Translations under genes and position numbers: made by a program
The notes under the pieces: generated by a model
Told to the model about the DNA's origin: nothing
The model's database searches: none
Seen by the model: the letters and a program-made list of their open reading frames with translations, nothing else
Assembly (NCBI GenBank): GCA_003210025.1
Contig: QCNW01000002.1
Coordinates: 107,295 to 171,294, forward strand
DNA: 64,000 bases
Direction of reading: 5' to 3'
Source: Pelagibacteraceae bacterium AG-426-M19
Lineage (GTDB): Bacteria > Pseudomonadota > Alphaproteobacteria > Pelagibacterales > Pelagibacteraceae
In this document: positions 36,176 through 46,058 of the stretch, in pieces
How positions within the stretch are numbered: position 1 is the stretch's first letter
How the letters are laid out: each line of letters starts with the position of its first letter

Positions 36176-36589
36176 TTAGATACTACTCATCTTCAAAATA
36201 ATTTTCCAGCATTTAGTGTCGATTGGCATTACAGACAGTCTGCTTTGTTTTATTAGTGCAATGTCTTTTAAATCTTTATTTTTTTTAATATTTTCAAGAG
36301 AAACTGCCGTTTTTAGTTTACTTTTGTACTTAACTTTAACTGCTACAAATCGTTTTTGCTTGTCCGTAGGATCTATAAATGCAGTTTTAATAACCTCAAC
36401 AATTCCGACAATTTCTTTTCCTATATTTGAATGATAAAAAAAACAAAGATCACCCTTTTTCATCTTTTTAAGATTATTTGCTGCTTGATAATTTCTTACA
36501 CCATCCCAATCAGCTCCCTTTATCCCAGCTTTAAGTTGCTGATCAATTGACCAAACATTTGGCTCTGATTTTAATAACCAATATTGCAT
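36176..36589 (-). CDS. EVE-domain protein
   Basis: This 137-aa protein is a stand-alone EVE domain, a PUA-like fold that binds modified bases in DNA or RNA. YWLLKSEPNVWSIDQQ and WDGVRNYQAANNLKKMKKGDLCFFYHSN are the family signatures, followed by GIVEVIKTAFIDPTD. It is close to human THYN1 and its bacterial homologues. Its modified-base ligand is unknown. It lies 14 bp upstream of acs on the same strand, so they probably share an mRNA. Confidence 0.9.
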   Translation of the reverse strand: MQYWLLKSEPNVWSIDQQLKAGIKGADWDGVRNYQAANNLKKMKKGDLCFFYHSNIGKEIVGIVEVIKTAFIDPTDKQKRFVAVKVKYKSKLKTAVSLENIKKNKDLKDIALIKQSRLSVMPIDTKCWKIILKMSSI

Positions 36590-36675
36590 AATTCACTTTA
36601 TTATAAGTATATCCTGTAATTAAATTAATATTTAGAATAATTTGTTAGGATTATTTATATAGAATTTATTAATAA

Positions 36676-38538
36676 ATGAATAATTTATTTAAAAACGCTA
36701 TTAATTTTTACGAAAATAAAGAATACGATAAAGCAAAAAAAGTCTGTGAAGACATTTTGGATATTCAGCCAGATGATTTGAATGCATCAAATCTTTTGGC
36801 CATTTTAAATTTTCATAATAAAGATTTTGTTCAATCTATAAAATTTTTTGAAAAAGCGATTAAAATTAATCCTAATATATCTGAAACATATAATAATTTA
36901 GGAAATGTTTATTATGAATTAAAACAGTTTAATATAGCAATTGAGAATTATAATAAAGCGCTAAAAATAAAACCAAACTTTGCGTTATCTTATTACAACA
37001 GAGCAAAGGCTTTACAAGAAATTAATCAAAAACAAGAAGCGATATCTGACTATGATAAAGCAATTAGTATAAATAATAATTTTTCTGCAGCCTATAAAAA
37101 TTTAGGAAATTTATATATGGAACTAAAAATTCTTGATAAATCGATTTATAACCATGTGCAAGCTTTAAAGATTAATCCAAATATGAGTTATCTAAACGGA
37201 ACTATAATTCAATCAAAATGTGGATTATCTGAGTGGGCAAATTTTAAAGAAGATAAATTATTTTTAAAGAATAATATTTTAAGTGGGAAAAAAACTACCA
37301 GTCCTTTTCCAACAATACTGATTTATGATTCACCATCATTACAAAAAAAAGCTATAGAAATTTTCGTAAAAAATGAATTTGAAAAACCAAAAAAAATTAA
37401 ATTAGAAAAAATTAAAAACAAAAAAATTAAAATTGGATATTATTCATCAGACTTTCATAATCATGCAACCATGTATTTAATGGCCAATCTTTTTGAACTC
37501 CATGATAAAAACAAATTTGAGACATACGCCTATTCTTTTGGGCCAGATGATGGCTCGAAGATTAGAAAAAGAGTTATGAAAACTTTTGACAAATTTTTTG
37601 ATGTAAAATCAAAAACCACCAAGGAAATTGTTCATCACTCAAGAGAGCTGAATTTAGATATAGCAGTAGATTTAAAAGGTTTTACAAATAACAATAGATT
37701 TGATTTATTCATTGAGAGATGTGCACCAATACAAATAAGTTACTTAGGTTTTCCAGGCACAACCAGTTCGAATTGTATAGATTACTTAATTGCTGATAAA
37801 ATTGTAATTCCTGAAGAAAATAAAAAATATTACTCTGAAAATATTATTTATCTTCCTAACTCCTACCAAGTTAATGATAGCGACCCTGATTTATCTAAAA
37901 AAATTTTTAGTAAAAAAGATTTTAATTTGCCTGAAAATAAATTTATTTTTTGCTGCTTTAATCATAATTTTAAAATTTTACCCGATATGTTTGAGATATG
38001 GATGAAGATTTTAAAAAAAGTAAAAAATAGTGTTATTTGGCTACTTATTGATAACAAAACAGCACAAAATAATTTGAAAAAAATTTTAGTTTCTAATGAT
38101 ATTGACTCAAACCGTATGATATTTGCAGGAAGATTACCACATTCAGAGCACATAATAAGACTTGGTTTGGCAGACTTATTTCTTGATACTTTTCCTTGTA
38201 ATGCTCACACAACAGCAAGTGATGCTCTTAGATCCTCTTTACCAATAATTACAATTAAAGGTGACTCATTTGCGAGTCGTGTTGCATCAAGTTTATTGTC
38301 ATCAGTGGGGTTAGAGGAACTTATAACAAATAGTGGTAAAGAATATGAAGAACTAGCAGTTAAAATTGCTGAAAATAAAAATTTTTACAAAGAGATTAAG
38401 GATAAATTAAAAAAGAATATTATAGATATGCCCTTGTTTAATTCAAAACTTTTCACAAAAAAATTAGAGACAGCCTACAGTGAAGTATACAAAAATTATA
38501 ATGAAAATATAAAACCTGAAACTATACAAATAAATTAA
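36676..38538 (+). CDS. TPR protein with O-GlcNAc-transferase-like domain (GT41)
   Basis: This 620-aa protein has about five tetratricopeptide repeats (residues 1-180, for example ISETYNNLGNVYYELKQFNIAIENYNKAL). A GT41 catalytic domain of the SPINDLY/OGT type runs from about residue 250. It has KIKIGYYSSDFHNHATMYL, LDIAVDLKGFTNNNRFDLF, PIQISYLGFPGTTSSNCIDY and DLFLDTFPCNAHTTASDALRS, the last being the sugar-nucleotide site. Bacterial members can glycosylate proteins or act on surface structures. The acceptor here is unknown. It is a single-gene unit facing tsaD. Confidence 0.9.
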   Translation: MNNLFKNAINFYENKEYDKAKKVCEDILDIQPDDLNASNLLAILNFHNKDFVQSIKFFEKAIKINPNISETYNNLGNVYYELKQFNIAIENYNKALKIKPNFALSYYNRAKALQEINQKQEAISDYDKAISINNNFSAAYKNLGNLYMELKILDKSIYNHVQALKINPNMSYLNGTIIQSKCGLSEWANFKEDKLFLKNNILSGKKTTSPFPTILIYDSPSLQKKAIEIFVKNEFEKPKKIKLEKIKNKKIKIGYYSSDFHNHATMYLMANLFELHDKNKFETYAYSFGPDDGSKIRKRVMKTFDKFFDVKSKTTKEIVHHSRELNLDIAVDLKGFTNNNRFDLFIERCAPIQISYLGFPGTTSSNCIDYLIADKIVIPEENKKYYSENIIYLPNSYQVNDSDPDLSKKIFSKKDFNLPENKFIFCCFNHNFKILPDMFEIWMKILKKVKNSVIWLLIDNKTAQNNLKKILVSNDIDSNRMIFAGRLPHSEHIIRLGLADLFLDTFPCNAHTTASDALRSSLPIITIKGDSFASRVASSLLSSVGLEELITNSGKEYEELAVKIAENKNFYKEIKDKLKKNIIDMPLFNSKLFTKKLETAYSEVYKNYNENIKPETIQIN

Positions 38539-38546
38539 TTCTTATT

Positions 38547-39620
38547 TTATAATTTTACTCCAGCACCTTTCAAAAACTTTGCATTTAAATCAAGAGGCAG
38601 CCTAGGGCTTGCCTGTACATCTAACTTATCAAATTGATTAATTTTAAATTTTTCTAATCCAACCATTGCTATCATTGCAGCATTATCTCCACAAAGCTCA
38701 ACATCAGGATAGATTACTTCAAAATTATTTTCTCTACTTACTTCGCTTAATTTATCTCTTATCCCTTTATTTGCCGCAACTCCACCAGCTACAACAAATT
38801 TTTTTCTTATTTCTCCAGAAACTTTTTCAAATTCATAAAAAGCTATTTTTGTTTTTAAATACAATATTTCTTCTATGGTTTTTTGAAATGATGCAGCTAA
38901 ATCATATCTGTCTTGATCAGTCTTAATCTCATTTGTAATTTTTAAAATAGCAGTCTTCAGTCCAGCAAATGATAAATTGCAACCTCCTTTATTAATAATT
39001 GGTTTCGGTAGCTTAAACCTTTTTGGATCACCTTTTTTAGCAAAAATTTCTATTTTGGGACCACCAGGAAATTCTATTCCTAAAAGCTTAGCAGTTTTAT
39101 CAAATGCTTCACCTAGGGCATCATCAATTGTTGTTCCTATTCTGTTATAATTACCCAGTCCATTAACAATCAAATATTGACTGTGTCCACCAGAAATTAA
39201 AAGAAGTAAATAAGGATAGTCTATATGCTTTTGAAGTTTTGGACTTAATGCATGACCTTCCAAATGATTTATTCCTATAAAAGGAATTTTTAAAGATGAT
39301 GACAAAGCTTTAGCAAAATTTAACCCAACACTTAAACAGATTATAAGTCCAGGCCCAACGGTTGCAGCAACCGCAGAGATTTTGTCTAAACTAACTCCAC
39401 TTTCCTTAATTGCTTTGTTTGCAATTAAATTAATTTTTTCTACGTGAGATCTCGCAGCAAGCTCTGGTACAACGCCTCCAAATTCTTTATGAACATCAAA
39501 TTGACTAGAAACAACATTTGATAAAATCTTTGGCACATCATATTCAGCATCCTGGATCAATGAAACCGCAGTTTCATCACAACTTGTCTCAATACCTAAT
39601 ATTATTGGTTTTTCAGTCAT
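38547..39620 (-). CDS. tsaD: tRNA N6-adenosine threonylcarbamoyltransferase
   Basis: This 357-aa ASKHA-fold protein transfers the threonylcarbamoyl group to A37 of ANN-decoding tRNAs. ILGIETSCDETAVSL is the N-terminal phosphate loop, INHLEGHALSP carries the metal-binding His pair, and LLISGGHSQYLI, FPGGPKIE and AGGVAANKGIR are further signatures. It is divergent from hemC, an arrangement seen in many alphaproteobacteria. Confidence 0.97.
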   Translation of the reverse strand: MTEKPIILGIETSCDETAVSLIQDAEYDVPKILSNVVSSQFDVHKEFGGVVPELAARSHVEKINLIANKAIKESGVSLDKISAVAATVGPGLIICLSVGLNFAKALSSSLKIPFIGINHLEGHALSPKLQKHIDYPYLLLLISGGHSQYLIVNGLGNYNRIGTTIDDALGEAFDKTAKLLGIEFPGGPKIEIFAKKGDPKRFKLPKPIINKGGCNLSFAGLKTAILKITNEIKTDQDRYDLAASFQKTIEEILYLKTKIAFYEFEKVSGEIRKKFVVAGGVAANKGIRDKLSEVSRENNFEVIYPDVELCGDNAAMIAMVGLEKFKINQFDKLDVQASPRLPLDLNAKFLKGAGVKL

Positions 39621-39678
39621 AAATTATTTTTTATAATTAATACAATTAATCTATAAGAATGTAATAAAAATAACTTTT

Positions 39679-40590
39679 ATGAAAAGAGCTAATCTTATAA
39701 TTGGGACACGTGGAAGTAAGTTAGCAATGATTTATGCTGAAAATGTGAAAAAAGAACTAAAAAAATATTTTTCTAAAGAGATTGAATTAAAAAAAATAGT
39801 AACAACAGGAGATCAAAAGCAAGAAGAGAGATTATCTGAAATAGGAGGCAAAGGATTATTTTCAAAACAAATTGAAAAAGATTTATTAAATAAAAATATA
39901 GATATTGCAGTACATGCCTTCAAAGATATGCCTACTGAAGAAACTGAAAATCTTTTAACTAATAATTTTTTAAAAAGAAATTCTCCTAATGAAATTTTAA
40001 TAAGTAAAAATAATATAAAATTTGAAGATTTAGAGCCAAACTCAATTATTGGTACATCATCATATAGACGAGAATATCAACTTAAGAAAAAAAGACCCAA
40101 CTTAAAATATAAACTTATCAGAGGAAATGTTGATACTAGAGTTCAAAAGTTAGAAAAAGGAGAATATGATGCAATAATTCTCTCAAAAGCAGGAGTAGAT
40201 GCTTTAAATTTACAACATAAAATTTCACAAGAATTCAGTGTTGATGAACTTATACCTTGTGCAGGCCAAGGAATTATCGCAATTCAATGCAGAGAAGATG
40301 ATAATGAAATTAAAAAATTACTTGAAAACATTAACGATCAAGAAACAAGAACTGTCGCAAAAGCAGAAAGAGAGGTCTTAAAAGTTCTTGAAGGAGATTG
40401 TGACACTGCAGTCGGTGTATTTGCAAAATCAAATGGTAAAAAAGTAGACCTATTGACCGAATTGTTTTCTGTTGATGGAAAAAATAGATATTTCGTAAAA
40501 AAAAGTCTTCAAAAAGATAATATTGAGTCTACTAGTAGAATGGTGGGAGAGGAGCTTAAATTAAAATCAAAAGGTTCTTATAAAAATTAA
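39679..40590 (+). CDS. hemC: Hydroxymethylbilane synthase (porphobilinogen deaminase)
   Basis: This 303-aa enzyme polymerises four porphobilinogens into hydroxymethylbilane. IIGTRGSKLAMIYAENV, GGKGLFSKQIEKDLLNKNIDIAVHAFKDMPTE (active-site Asp), GTSSYRREYQL and LEGDCDTAVGVFA (the Cys that carries the dipyrromethane cofactor) are all present. It feeds HemD (next gene) and then HemE at the other end of the window. Confidence 0.97.
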   Translation: MKRANLIIGTRGSKLAMIYAENVKKELKKYFSKEIELKKIVTTGDQKQEERLSEIGGKGLFSKQIEKDLLNKNIDIAVHAFKDMPTEETENLLTNNFLKRNSPNEILISKNNIKFEDLEPNSIIGTSSYRREYQLKKKRPNLKYKLIRGNVDTRVQKLEKGEYDAIILSKAGVDALNLQHKISQEFSVDELIPCAGQGIIAIQCREDDNEIKKLLENINDQETRTVAKAEREVLKVLEGDCDTAVGVFAKSNGKKVDLLTELFSVDGKNRYFVKKSLQKDNIESTSRMVGEELKLKSKGSYKN

Positions 40591-40591
40591 A

Positions 40592-41290
40592 ATGCATATT
40601 TTATTAACCAGACCATTAGATGATAGCAAAGAATTAATTTTAAAATTTACTTCTATGAAACATAAAGTTTCTCATTTACCTTTATTACAAATAAAAAAAA
40701 TAGAAACTCAAGAAATAGATTTTAGACAATTCAAAGGCGTCATTTTCACGAGCGCTAATTCTTTAAAAAATCTAAATATTTCAAAAATAGATAAAAAAAT
40801 AATTTGTTTTTGTGTTGGCCTTGCAACAGAAAGAAAGGCAAAAGAATTAGGCCTTCAAAATATTTTCTGCGCCGAAGGCAACGTAAATAATCTTAAAGAA
40901 TTAATTTTACAAAATTTTGACCCAAAGATTGGACCAATGGCCTATATTAGTGGAGAAATTGTTTCTTATAATCTTGATCAAGACTTAATTTCAGAAAACT
41001 ATGTTATCAAGAGAATTATAAATTATACTGCAATACCCAATGAAAATTTAAGTGACGATTTTTTAATAGATATTAAATCTTCTGTGCCAGAAATTGTTTA
41101 CATATATTCTGAAAATAGTGCGAAGGCATTTTTTAAGTTAATAAAAAAATATAATTTAGATAATATTTGGATGGAAACTAACCTAATGTGTATGGGCGAA
41201 AAAGCTTCATCAGTATTGAATGACATAAAATGGAAAAAAATTTTTCTTTTTAACCCTGGTGAAGAGGAGTTTTTGCTATATAAAATTTAA
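40592..41290 (+). CDS. hemD: Uroporphyrinogen-III synthase
   Basis: This 232-aa protein fits HemD, a weakly conserved two-domain enzyme that cyclises hydroxymethylbilane to uroporphyrinogen III. The N-terminal ILLTRPLDDSKELI, GVIFTSANSLKNL, CFCVGLATERKAKELG and VYIYSENSAKAFFKLI stretches match the family's pattern. Its place 1 bp after hemC is strong support. It is followed 2 bp later by an mscS gene, so transcription may continue. Confidence 0.88.
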   Translation: MHILLTRPLDDSKELILKFTSMKHKVSHLPLLQIKKIETQEIDFRQFKGVIFTSANSLKNLNISKIDKKIICFCVGLATERKAKELGLQNIFCAEGNVNNLKELILQNFDPKIGPMAYISGEIVSYNLDQDLISENYVIKRIINYTAIPNENLSDDFLIDIKSSVPEIVYIYSENSAKAFFKLIKKYNLDNIWMETNLMCMGEKASSVLNDIKWKKIFLFNPGEEEFLLYKI

Positions 41291-41292
41291 AA

Positions 41293-42378
41293 ATGGACGT
41301 TTTAAATAAACTAAATGAGCTATTTTTATCTGTTTGGAAGCAGGGAATTCTAGGGGTAGATTTCTTTCAGATAATAGTAGGTCTTGGAATATTTGTATTA
41401 TTTTTAATATTTAGAGGTCTAATCAGCAAACTTGTAATAAAAAAATTGGAATTAATTTCAAAAAGAACAACCAATAAATTAGATGATACTTTTGTAAAAT
41501 CTATGGAAGGTCCTGCAAGATTTCTTCCAATTGTTCTTGGTGTCTTTTTTGCTAGTTACTATATGTCATTTGATAATGAGACTAGGGGTTTCATAGATAA
41601 CATTAACAGAACTCTAATAACAATTTTAATATTTTGGATAATACATCAGATAATTGAGCCTATATCATATATTTTAAGTGGATTAGATAAAGTCCTGACA
41701 AAAGAATTAATAGGCTGGATTATAAAGTCTCTTAAAATTTTAATTTTTATTTTAGGCGCAGCTGCTGTTCTTGAGTTATGGGGAATTAAAATTGGACCAA
41801 TAATTGCAGGGTTAGGTTTATTTGGAGTAGCAGTAGCATTAGGCGCTCAGGATTTATTTAAAAATTTAATCTCCGGAATTTTAGTTTTAGTTGAAAAAAG
41901 ATTTAGAATTGGTGATTGGATTAAAGTTGAGGGAGTTATCGAAGGGGTTGTTGAAAACATTGGATTCAGATCAACTGTTATAAGAAAATTTGATAAATCA
42001 CTGGCAATTATTCCTAATTTTCAATTTGCAGAAAATGCAGTGATTAATAATACAAGAAAGACTAACTGGGCTATTAGTTGGATAATAACTCTTCAATATG
42101 ACACTACAATTGATCAATTGAAAACAATAAGAGACGAAATTGAAGATCACATAAATAAAGGTGATGATTATGACCAATCTGTAGGAGTCGCTGTAAGAAT
42201 TGATAAGTTTTCAGATAGCTCGATTGATATGTATGTTAGATGTTTTACAAAAACAAATAGTTGGACTAATTATTTACAAGTAAAAGAAAATTTGGCACTT
42301 GAAATAAAAAAAATTGTTGAAGGCAAGGGAGCTGCTTTTGCATTTCCAAGTCAGTCCATCTATGTTGAAAAAAAATGA
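41293..42378 (+). CDS. MscS-family mechanosensitive channel
   Basis: This 361-aa protein has four to five membrane helices and then the MscS core. The pore helix GPIIAGLGLFGVAVALGAQDLFKNLISGI is followed by the beta domain VEKRFRIGDWIKVEGVIEGVVENIGFRSTVIRKFD and a mixed C-terminal domain. It would release solutes on osmotic downshock. It overlaps yggT by 4 bp in a run hemC-hemD-mscS-yggT-folD. Confidence 0.92.
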   Translation: MDVLNKLNELFLSVWKQGILGVDFFQIIVGLGIFVLFLIFRGLISKLVIKKLELISKRTTNKLDDTFVKSMEGPARFLPIVLGVFFASYYMSFDNETRGFIDNINRTLITILIFWIIHQIIEPISYILSGLDKVLTKELIGWIIKSLKILIFILGAAAVLELWGIKIGPIIAGLGLFGVAVALGAQDLFKNLISGILVLVEKRFRIGDWIKVEGVIEGVVENIGFRSTVIRKFDKSLAIIPNFQFAENAVINNTRKTNWAISWIITLQYDTTIDQLKTIRDEIEDHINKGDDYDQSVGVAVRIDKFSDSSIDMYVRCFTKTNSWTNYLQVKENLALEIKKIVEGKGAAFAFPSQSIYVEKK

Positions 42379-42665
42379 TCGCTATATTTTATTTAGCTCT
42401 TCAAATTTTAAAACTCTATTCATATGTTGTAATTGCCAATGTCGTTATAAGTTGGTTGGTCGCTTTTAATGTACTAAATACAAGCAATCGGTTTGTATAT
42501 TTAATATTAGATTTCACTTACAAAATGACAGAACCGATTTTAATGAGAATTAGAAGATTTTTACCTAACCTTGGTGCTTTTGATATTTCTCCTATCGTAC
42601 TTCTTTTGTTGATATGGTTCATAGAAATGTGTATGAAACTCTACATTGCACCACTAATATTTTAA
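42375..42665 (+). CDS. yggT: YggT-family membrane protein
   Basis: This 96-aa protein has two YGGT membrane segments. YVVIANVVISWLVAFNVLN and YKMTEPILMRIRRFLPNLGAFDISPIVLLLLIWFI are the conserved regions. Homologues are linked to osmotic tolerance or cell-division placement, without a proven mechanism. It overlaps mscS by 4 bp and lies 3 bp before folD. Confidence 0.92.
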   Translation: MIAIFYLALQILKLYSYVVIANVVISWLVAFNVLNTSNRFVYLILDFTYKMTEPILMRIRRFLPNLGAFDISPIVLLLLIWFIEMCMKLYIAPLIF

Positions 42666-42668
42666 TAA

Positions 42669-43514
42669 ATGATTTTAATTGATGGAAAAAAAGCTGCTGC
42701 TGATTTAAGAGAAGAGCTCAAGAAAGAAGTCCTATCCTTAAAAGATAAGCATAATAAAGTACCAGGTTTAACAGTCATATTGATTGGTGATTTAGCACCT
42801 AGTCAAATTTATGTTAGAAATAAAGAGAAATCTGCCAATGAAGTAGGCCTTAAATCAGAGGTGGTTAGATACCCTGACAGTGTTGAAGAAAGTGAAGTTT
42901 TAAAAAAAATCGATGAACTTAATAATGACGATTCCGTTTCAGGAATTTTAGTTCAGCTCCCACTTCCAAAACATATTGATAAACAAAAAGTTATAGAGTC
43001 AATTATGCCAGAGAAAGATGTAGATGGATTTCATCCCATGAATGTTGGTAATCTGTCGTCAGGTTATGAAAGTTCTATTCCATGCACCCCTTTAGGTTGT
43101 TATTTATTAATAAAAAAAATTGAACCAAACCTTAATGGAAAAAAGGCTGTAATTGTTGGAAGATCAAATTTAAATGGCAAGCCAATGACACAGTTGTTGT
43201 TGAAAGAAAATTGCACAGTTACAATTACTCATTCAAAAACTAATGATCTTAAAGGTGAATGTTTAAAAGGAGACATTATAGTTGCTGCTGTTGGGATCCC
43301 TGAGCTTGTAAAAGGTGATTGGGTTAAAAAAGATGCAATTGTGATTGACGTTGGTATTAATAAAACTGAAAACGGCCTAGTTGGTGATGTTGCATTTGAT
43401 GAAGTATCAAAAGTTGCAAAAGCTTTAACTCCAGTTCCAGGTGGAGTCGGACCTATGACTATTGCATGTTTACTTAAAAATACAATCGAATGTTTTAAAA
43501 GAGCGAATAAATAA
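42669..43514 (+). CDS. folD: Bifunctional methylene-THF dehydrogenase / methenyl-THF cyclohydrolase
   Basis: This 281-aa enzyme interconverts C1 groups on tetrahydrofolate. YVRNKEKSANEVG carries the catalytic Lys region, GILVQLPLPKHIDKQKVIESIMPEKDVDGFHP is the folate site, VIVGRSNLNGKPMTQLLL is the NADP-binding loop, and TPVPGGVGPMTIACLL is the C-terminal signature. In SAR11-type cells it would serve C1 oxidation as well as purine synthesis. It ends the + strand run and faces the ABC permease. Confidence 0.98.
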   Translation: MILIDGKKAAADLREELKKEVLSLKDKHNKVPGLTVILIGDLAPSQIYVRNKEKSANEVGLKSEVVRYPDSVEESEVLKKIDELNNDDSVSGILVQLPLPKHIDKQKVIESIMPEKDVDGFHPMNVGNLSSGYESSIPCTPLGCYLLIKKIEPNLNGKKAVIVGRSNLNGKPMTQLLLKENCTVTITHSKTNDLKGECLKGDIIVAAVGIPELVKGDWVKKDAIVIDVGINKTENGLVGDVAFDEVSKVAKALTPVPGGVGPMTIACLLKNTIECFKRANK

Positions 43515-43520
43515 AATTTA

Positions 43521-46058
43521 CTATTGATTTCTTATTAATGGATAAACTTTAGGACTTAAGTATTTAAGATTAGTTAGCATAATTAAAATCAAGGTCACAA
43601 TTCCTATAGAGGCACCAAGGTAAATTAAAACTTTAAAATCAAATTGCCAAACTAATTCAAAAATATTCTCCATAATAAATTTTGATCCAATTACTGCAAA
43701 AAAAATTGCAATTAATATTACCGACATAAAAATTATTATAAATTCTATCAAAGACGAAAATATAATTTCTTTTTTTGAAAAACCTAAAATTTTAAATACA
43801 AGATTTTGGTACTCTTTTACTTTTCCTTGGACCATTATAGCACTTGAGATAACAATCAATCCAATGACAATTGTTACACCAGAAATTAGGGTTACAGCTA
43901 TGAAGACTTTATTTAAAACCGATGTTACTTTGTTTAAGTAATCAGCAATTTTTATCATAGATAAACTTGGTAATACTTCTAACATTTTGGTTTCATCAAA
44001 ATTATCTGGATTTTTAAATTTAGCTGTTGCTAAATATTCATGAGGAATTTTTTTTGCAAATTGTGGATTAAATAACATGGCAAAATTAATACTTAGATCA
44101 CGATAATCAACTTCTCTAAAATTAACTATTTCTCCGTCAATTTCTCGACCATAAATAGTTAAAGTAAAAATATCTCCCAACTCAATATTAAAATCTTTAG
44201 CCACTTTTGCATCAAGCGATATCTGAAGTTGGTTAGGTTTAGATAAATCCCACCACTCTCCTTTTAAAATCGGGTTATCTTTAGGTATATTTTCAACCCA
44301 AGAAGATCTTCTTTCACTTCCAATTACCCAATAACTATCATTATCTGGTTTAATATAGCTATTTGGATTCACACCATTAATTTTTACTATTCCGGAAGAA
44401 ACCATAGGTACTATTTCAATGTCCGCATCAGGGTCCATTTTGTAAACACCTTGTTCAAATTTTTTCTTTTCACCCTTTTGAATTCCAACAAAAAAATAAT
44501 CAGGTGCAATATCTGGAATAGATCTTGCAATTTCTCTCTTAAAATTTGTTCCAACCAAAGCTAAAGTTAATAATAAAGTTACACCTAAGCCTAAAGACAT
44601 GATTGTGATAGGAGTGATACTTTTTGTTTGAGTGATATTTTTAATCGATACTTTTAAAGAGATATTTGAAATAAAATTAAACTTTTTTAGTAAATAAATT
44701 ATAATTTTCGAAAGTAAAAAAAATACAATTAGACATACAAAAAAAGCCAGAAAATAACCCAAGCTATAAGAAGGTCTTTCAGATCCCATTGTAAACAATA
44801 AAACTAAAAATGATAATAAGATAAAACTTAAAATAACTGACTTTTTTGAGTAATAAAATTGTAGGTTTTGGAATACATTTCTAAATAGGTTTGATGCTTT
44901 AACTTGATCAATTGAACTTATTGTTGGTATTGAAAAAATTATAAGAACTAACAAACCTACAATAAATATTTTTATAAAATTAATTAAAGAGAATTTTGGA
45001 TAAACATTTAATCCCAACCCATCAGATAAATATTTGTCTGCAATTGGTACAATTAAAAAACTTGAGCCATAAGAAATTACAGTAATAATAAATAATAATA
45101 TAAATAATTGAAGATAATAAAGTGTTTTTATATTCCCTGAATAAAATCCTACAGCTTTTCTTACAGCTATAGACATATTGTTCTGGTTTATAAAAGACAA
45201 CAATGTATTAGCGATACCTATTCCAGCAATTAACATTGCACTAATTGAAACTAAAGAGAGAAATTGGGAAAAATTATTAATTATCCTTTTTAAGCCACTT
45301 GCTGAATTTTCTGGAAATCTAAGTTTTACTTTTTGGTCATCTTTAAAAATATCTTTGATCTTACTTTCTATTTTTTCTGGATCATCACTTGGATTAAATT
45401 TTACTTTATATTCATAATTTAAAAAACTACCTATTCCATTTAGTTTTAGTATCTGCAAAGTTTGTTTTCCTGCTAATGCCCAATCTCCAAAAGCTACAAA
45501 CCCACTGACATCAGGTACAGATTTTATAATTCCAACAACTATGAAACTTTGATCTTGTACCTTAACTTTGTCATTTATTTTTATCTTTAAAGTTTTTGAT
45601 AAACTTTCATTAATCAAAATCGTCTTTGGTTCCTTTTGCATTCTTTCATAAGCATCTTCTGGCTCATAAACAACTTCACCGTAAAGTGGATATTTTTCAT
45701 CAACTGTTTTAATCCTTGTAAATAATGATTTATTTTTTTCTCTGCCTGTCGTAGAAAGCATTGTACTGAACTCTATCATTTGCGAGACAGTTGAAAATTC
45801 CTTTACTTTATTGACCAAATTAAGATCCCCCTGATTACGGTTATAATCGATTTCGAGATCTCCACCCAAAAGAACTTTTGCATTATCATTAAGCTCTTTT
45901 TTTAAACTATCTTCGATTGTAAAGATGGCACTTAAAATAAAAAGACTGATAAACAGCGTTACAATAATGCTTGAAATTTTTTTATAATTTCTGCTTAAAT
46001 CCTTTAAAGCATACTTGAATATTAAACTTAACTCCGAAGAATTATTTAATTTTTCCAT
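43521..46058 (-). CDS. ABC transporter permease (FtsX/MacB type, YbbP-like)
   Basis: This 845-aa membrane protein has the FtsX-like permease architecture twice. There is a first helix near residue 35, a large periplasmic loop, a three-helix block near 270-380, and a linking helix pair near 410-460. A second core begins near 480, with a last three-helix block near 715-840 (IMVQGKVKEYQNLVFKILGFSKKEIIF is the conserved part). The layout matches E. coli YbbP, the partner of YbbA next to tesA. The substrate is unknown, but lipoprotein or lysophospholipid handling is plausible. Confidence 0.88.
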   Translation of the reverse strand: MEKLNNSSELSLIFKYALKDLSRNYKKISSIIVTLFISLFILSAIFTIEDSLKKELNDNAKVLLGGDLEIDYNRNQGDLNLVNKVKEFSTVSQMIEFSTMLSTTGREKNKSLFTRIKTVDEKYPLYGEVVYEPEDAYERMQKEPKTILINESLSKTLKIKINDKVKVQDQSFIVVGIIKSVPDVSGFVAFGDWALAGKQTLQILKLNGIGSFLNYEYKVKFNPSDDPEKIESKIKDIFKDDQKVKLRFPENSASGLKRIINNFSQFLSLVSISAMLIAGIGIANTLLSFINQNNMSIAVRKAVGFYSGNIKTLYYLQLFILLFIITVISYGSSFLIVPIADKYLSDGLGLNVYPKFSLINFIKIFIVGLLVLIIFSIPTISSIDQVKASNLFRNVFQNLQFYYSKKSVILSFILLSFLVLLFTMGSERPSYSLGYFLAFFVCLIVFFLLSKIIIYLLKKFNFISNISLKVSIKNITQTKSITPITIMSLGLGVTLLLTLALVGTNFKREIARSIPDIAPDYFFVGIQKGEKKKFEQGVYKMDPDADIEIVPMVSSGIVKINGVNPNSYIKPDNDSYWVIGSERRSSWVENIPKDNPILKGEWWDLSKPNQLQISLDAKVAKDFNIELGDIFTLTIYGREIDGEIVNFREVDYRDLSINFAMLFNPQFAKKIPHEYLATAKFKNPDNFDETKMLEVLPSLSMIKIADYLNKVTSVLNKVFIAVTLISGVTIVIGLIVISSAIMVQGKVKEYQNLVFKILGFSKKEIIFSSLIEFIIIFMSVILIAIFFAVIGSKFIMENIFELVWQFDFKVLIYLGASIGIVTLILIMLTNLKYLSPKVYPLIRNQ

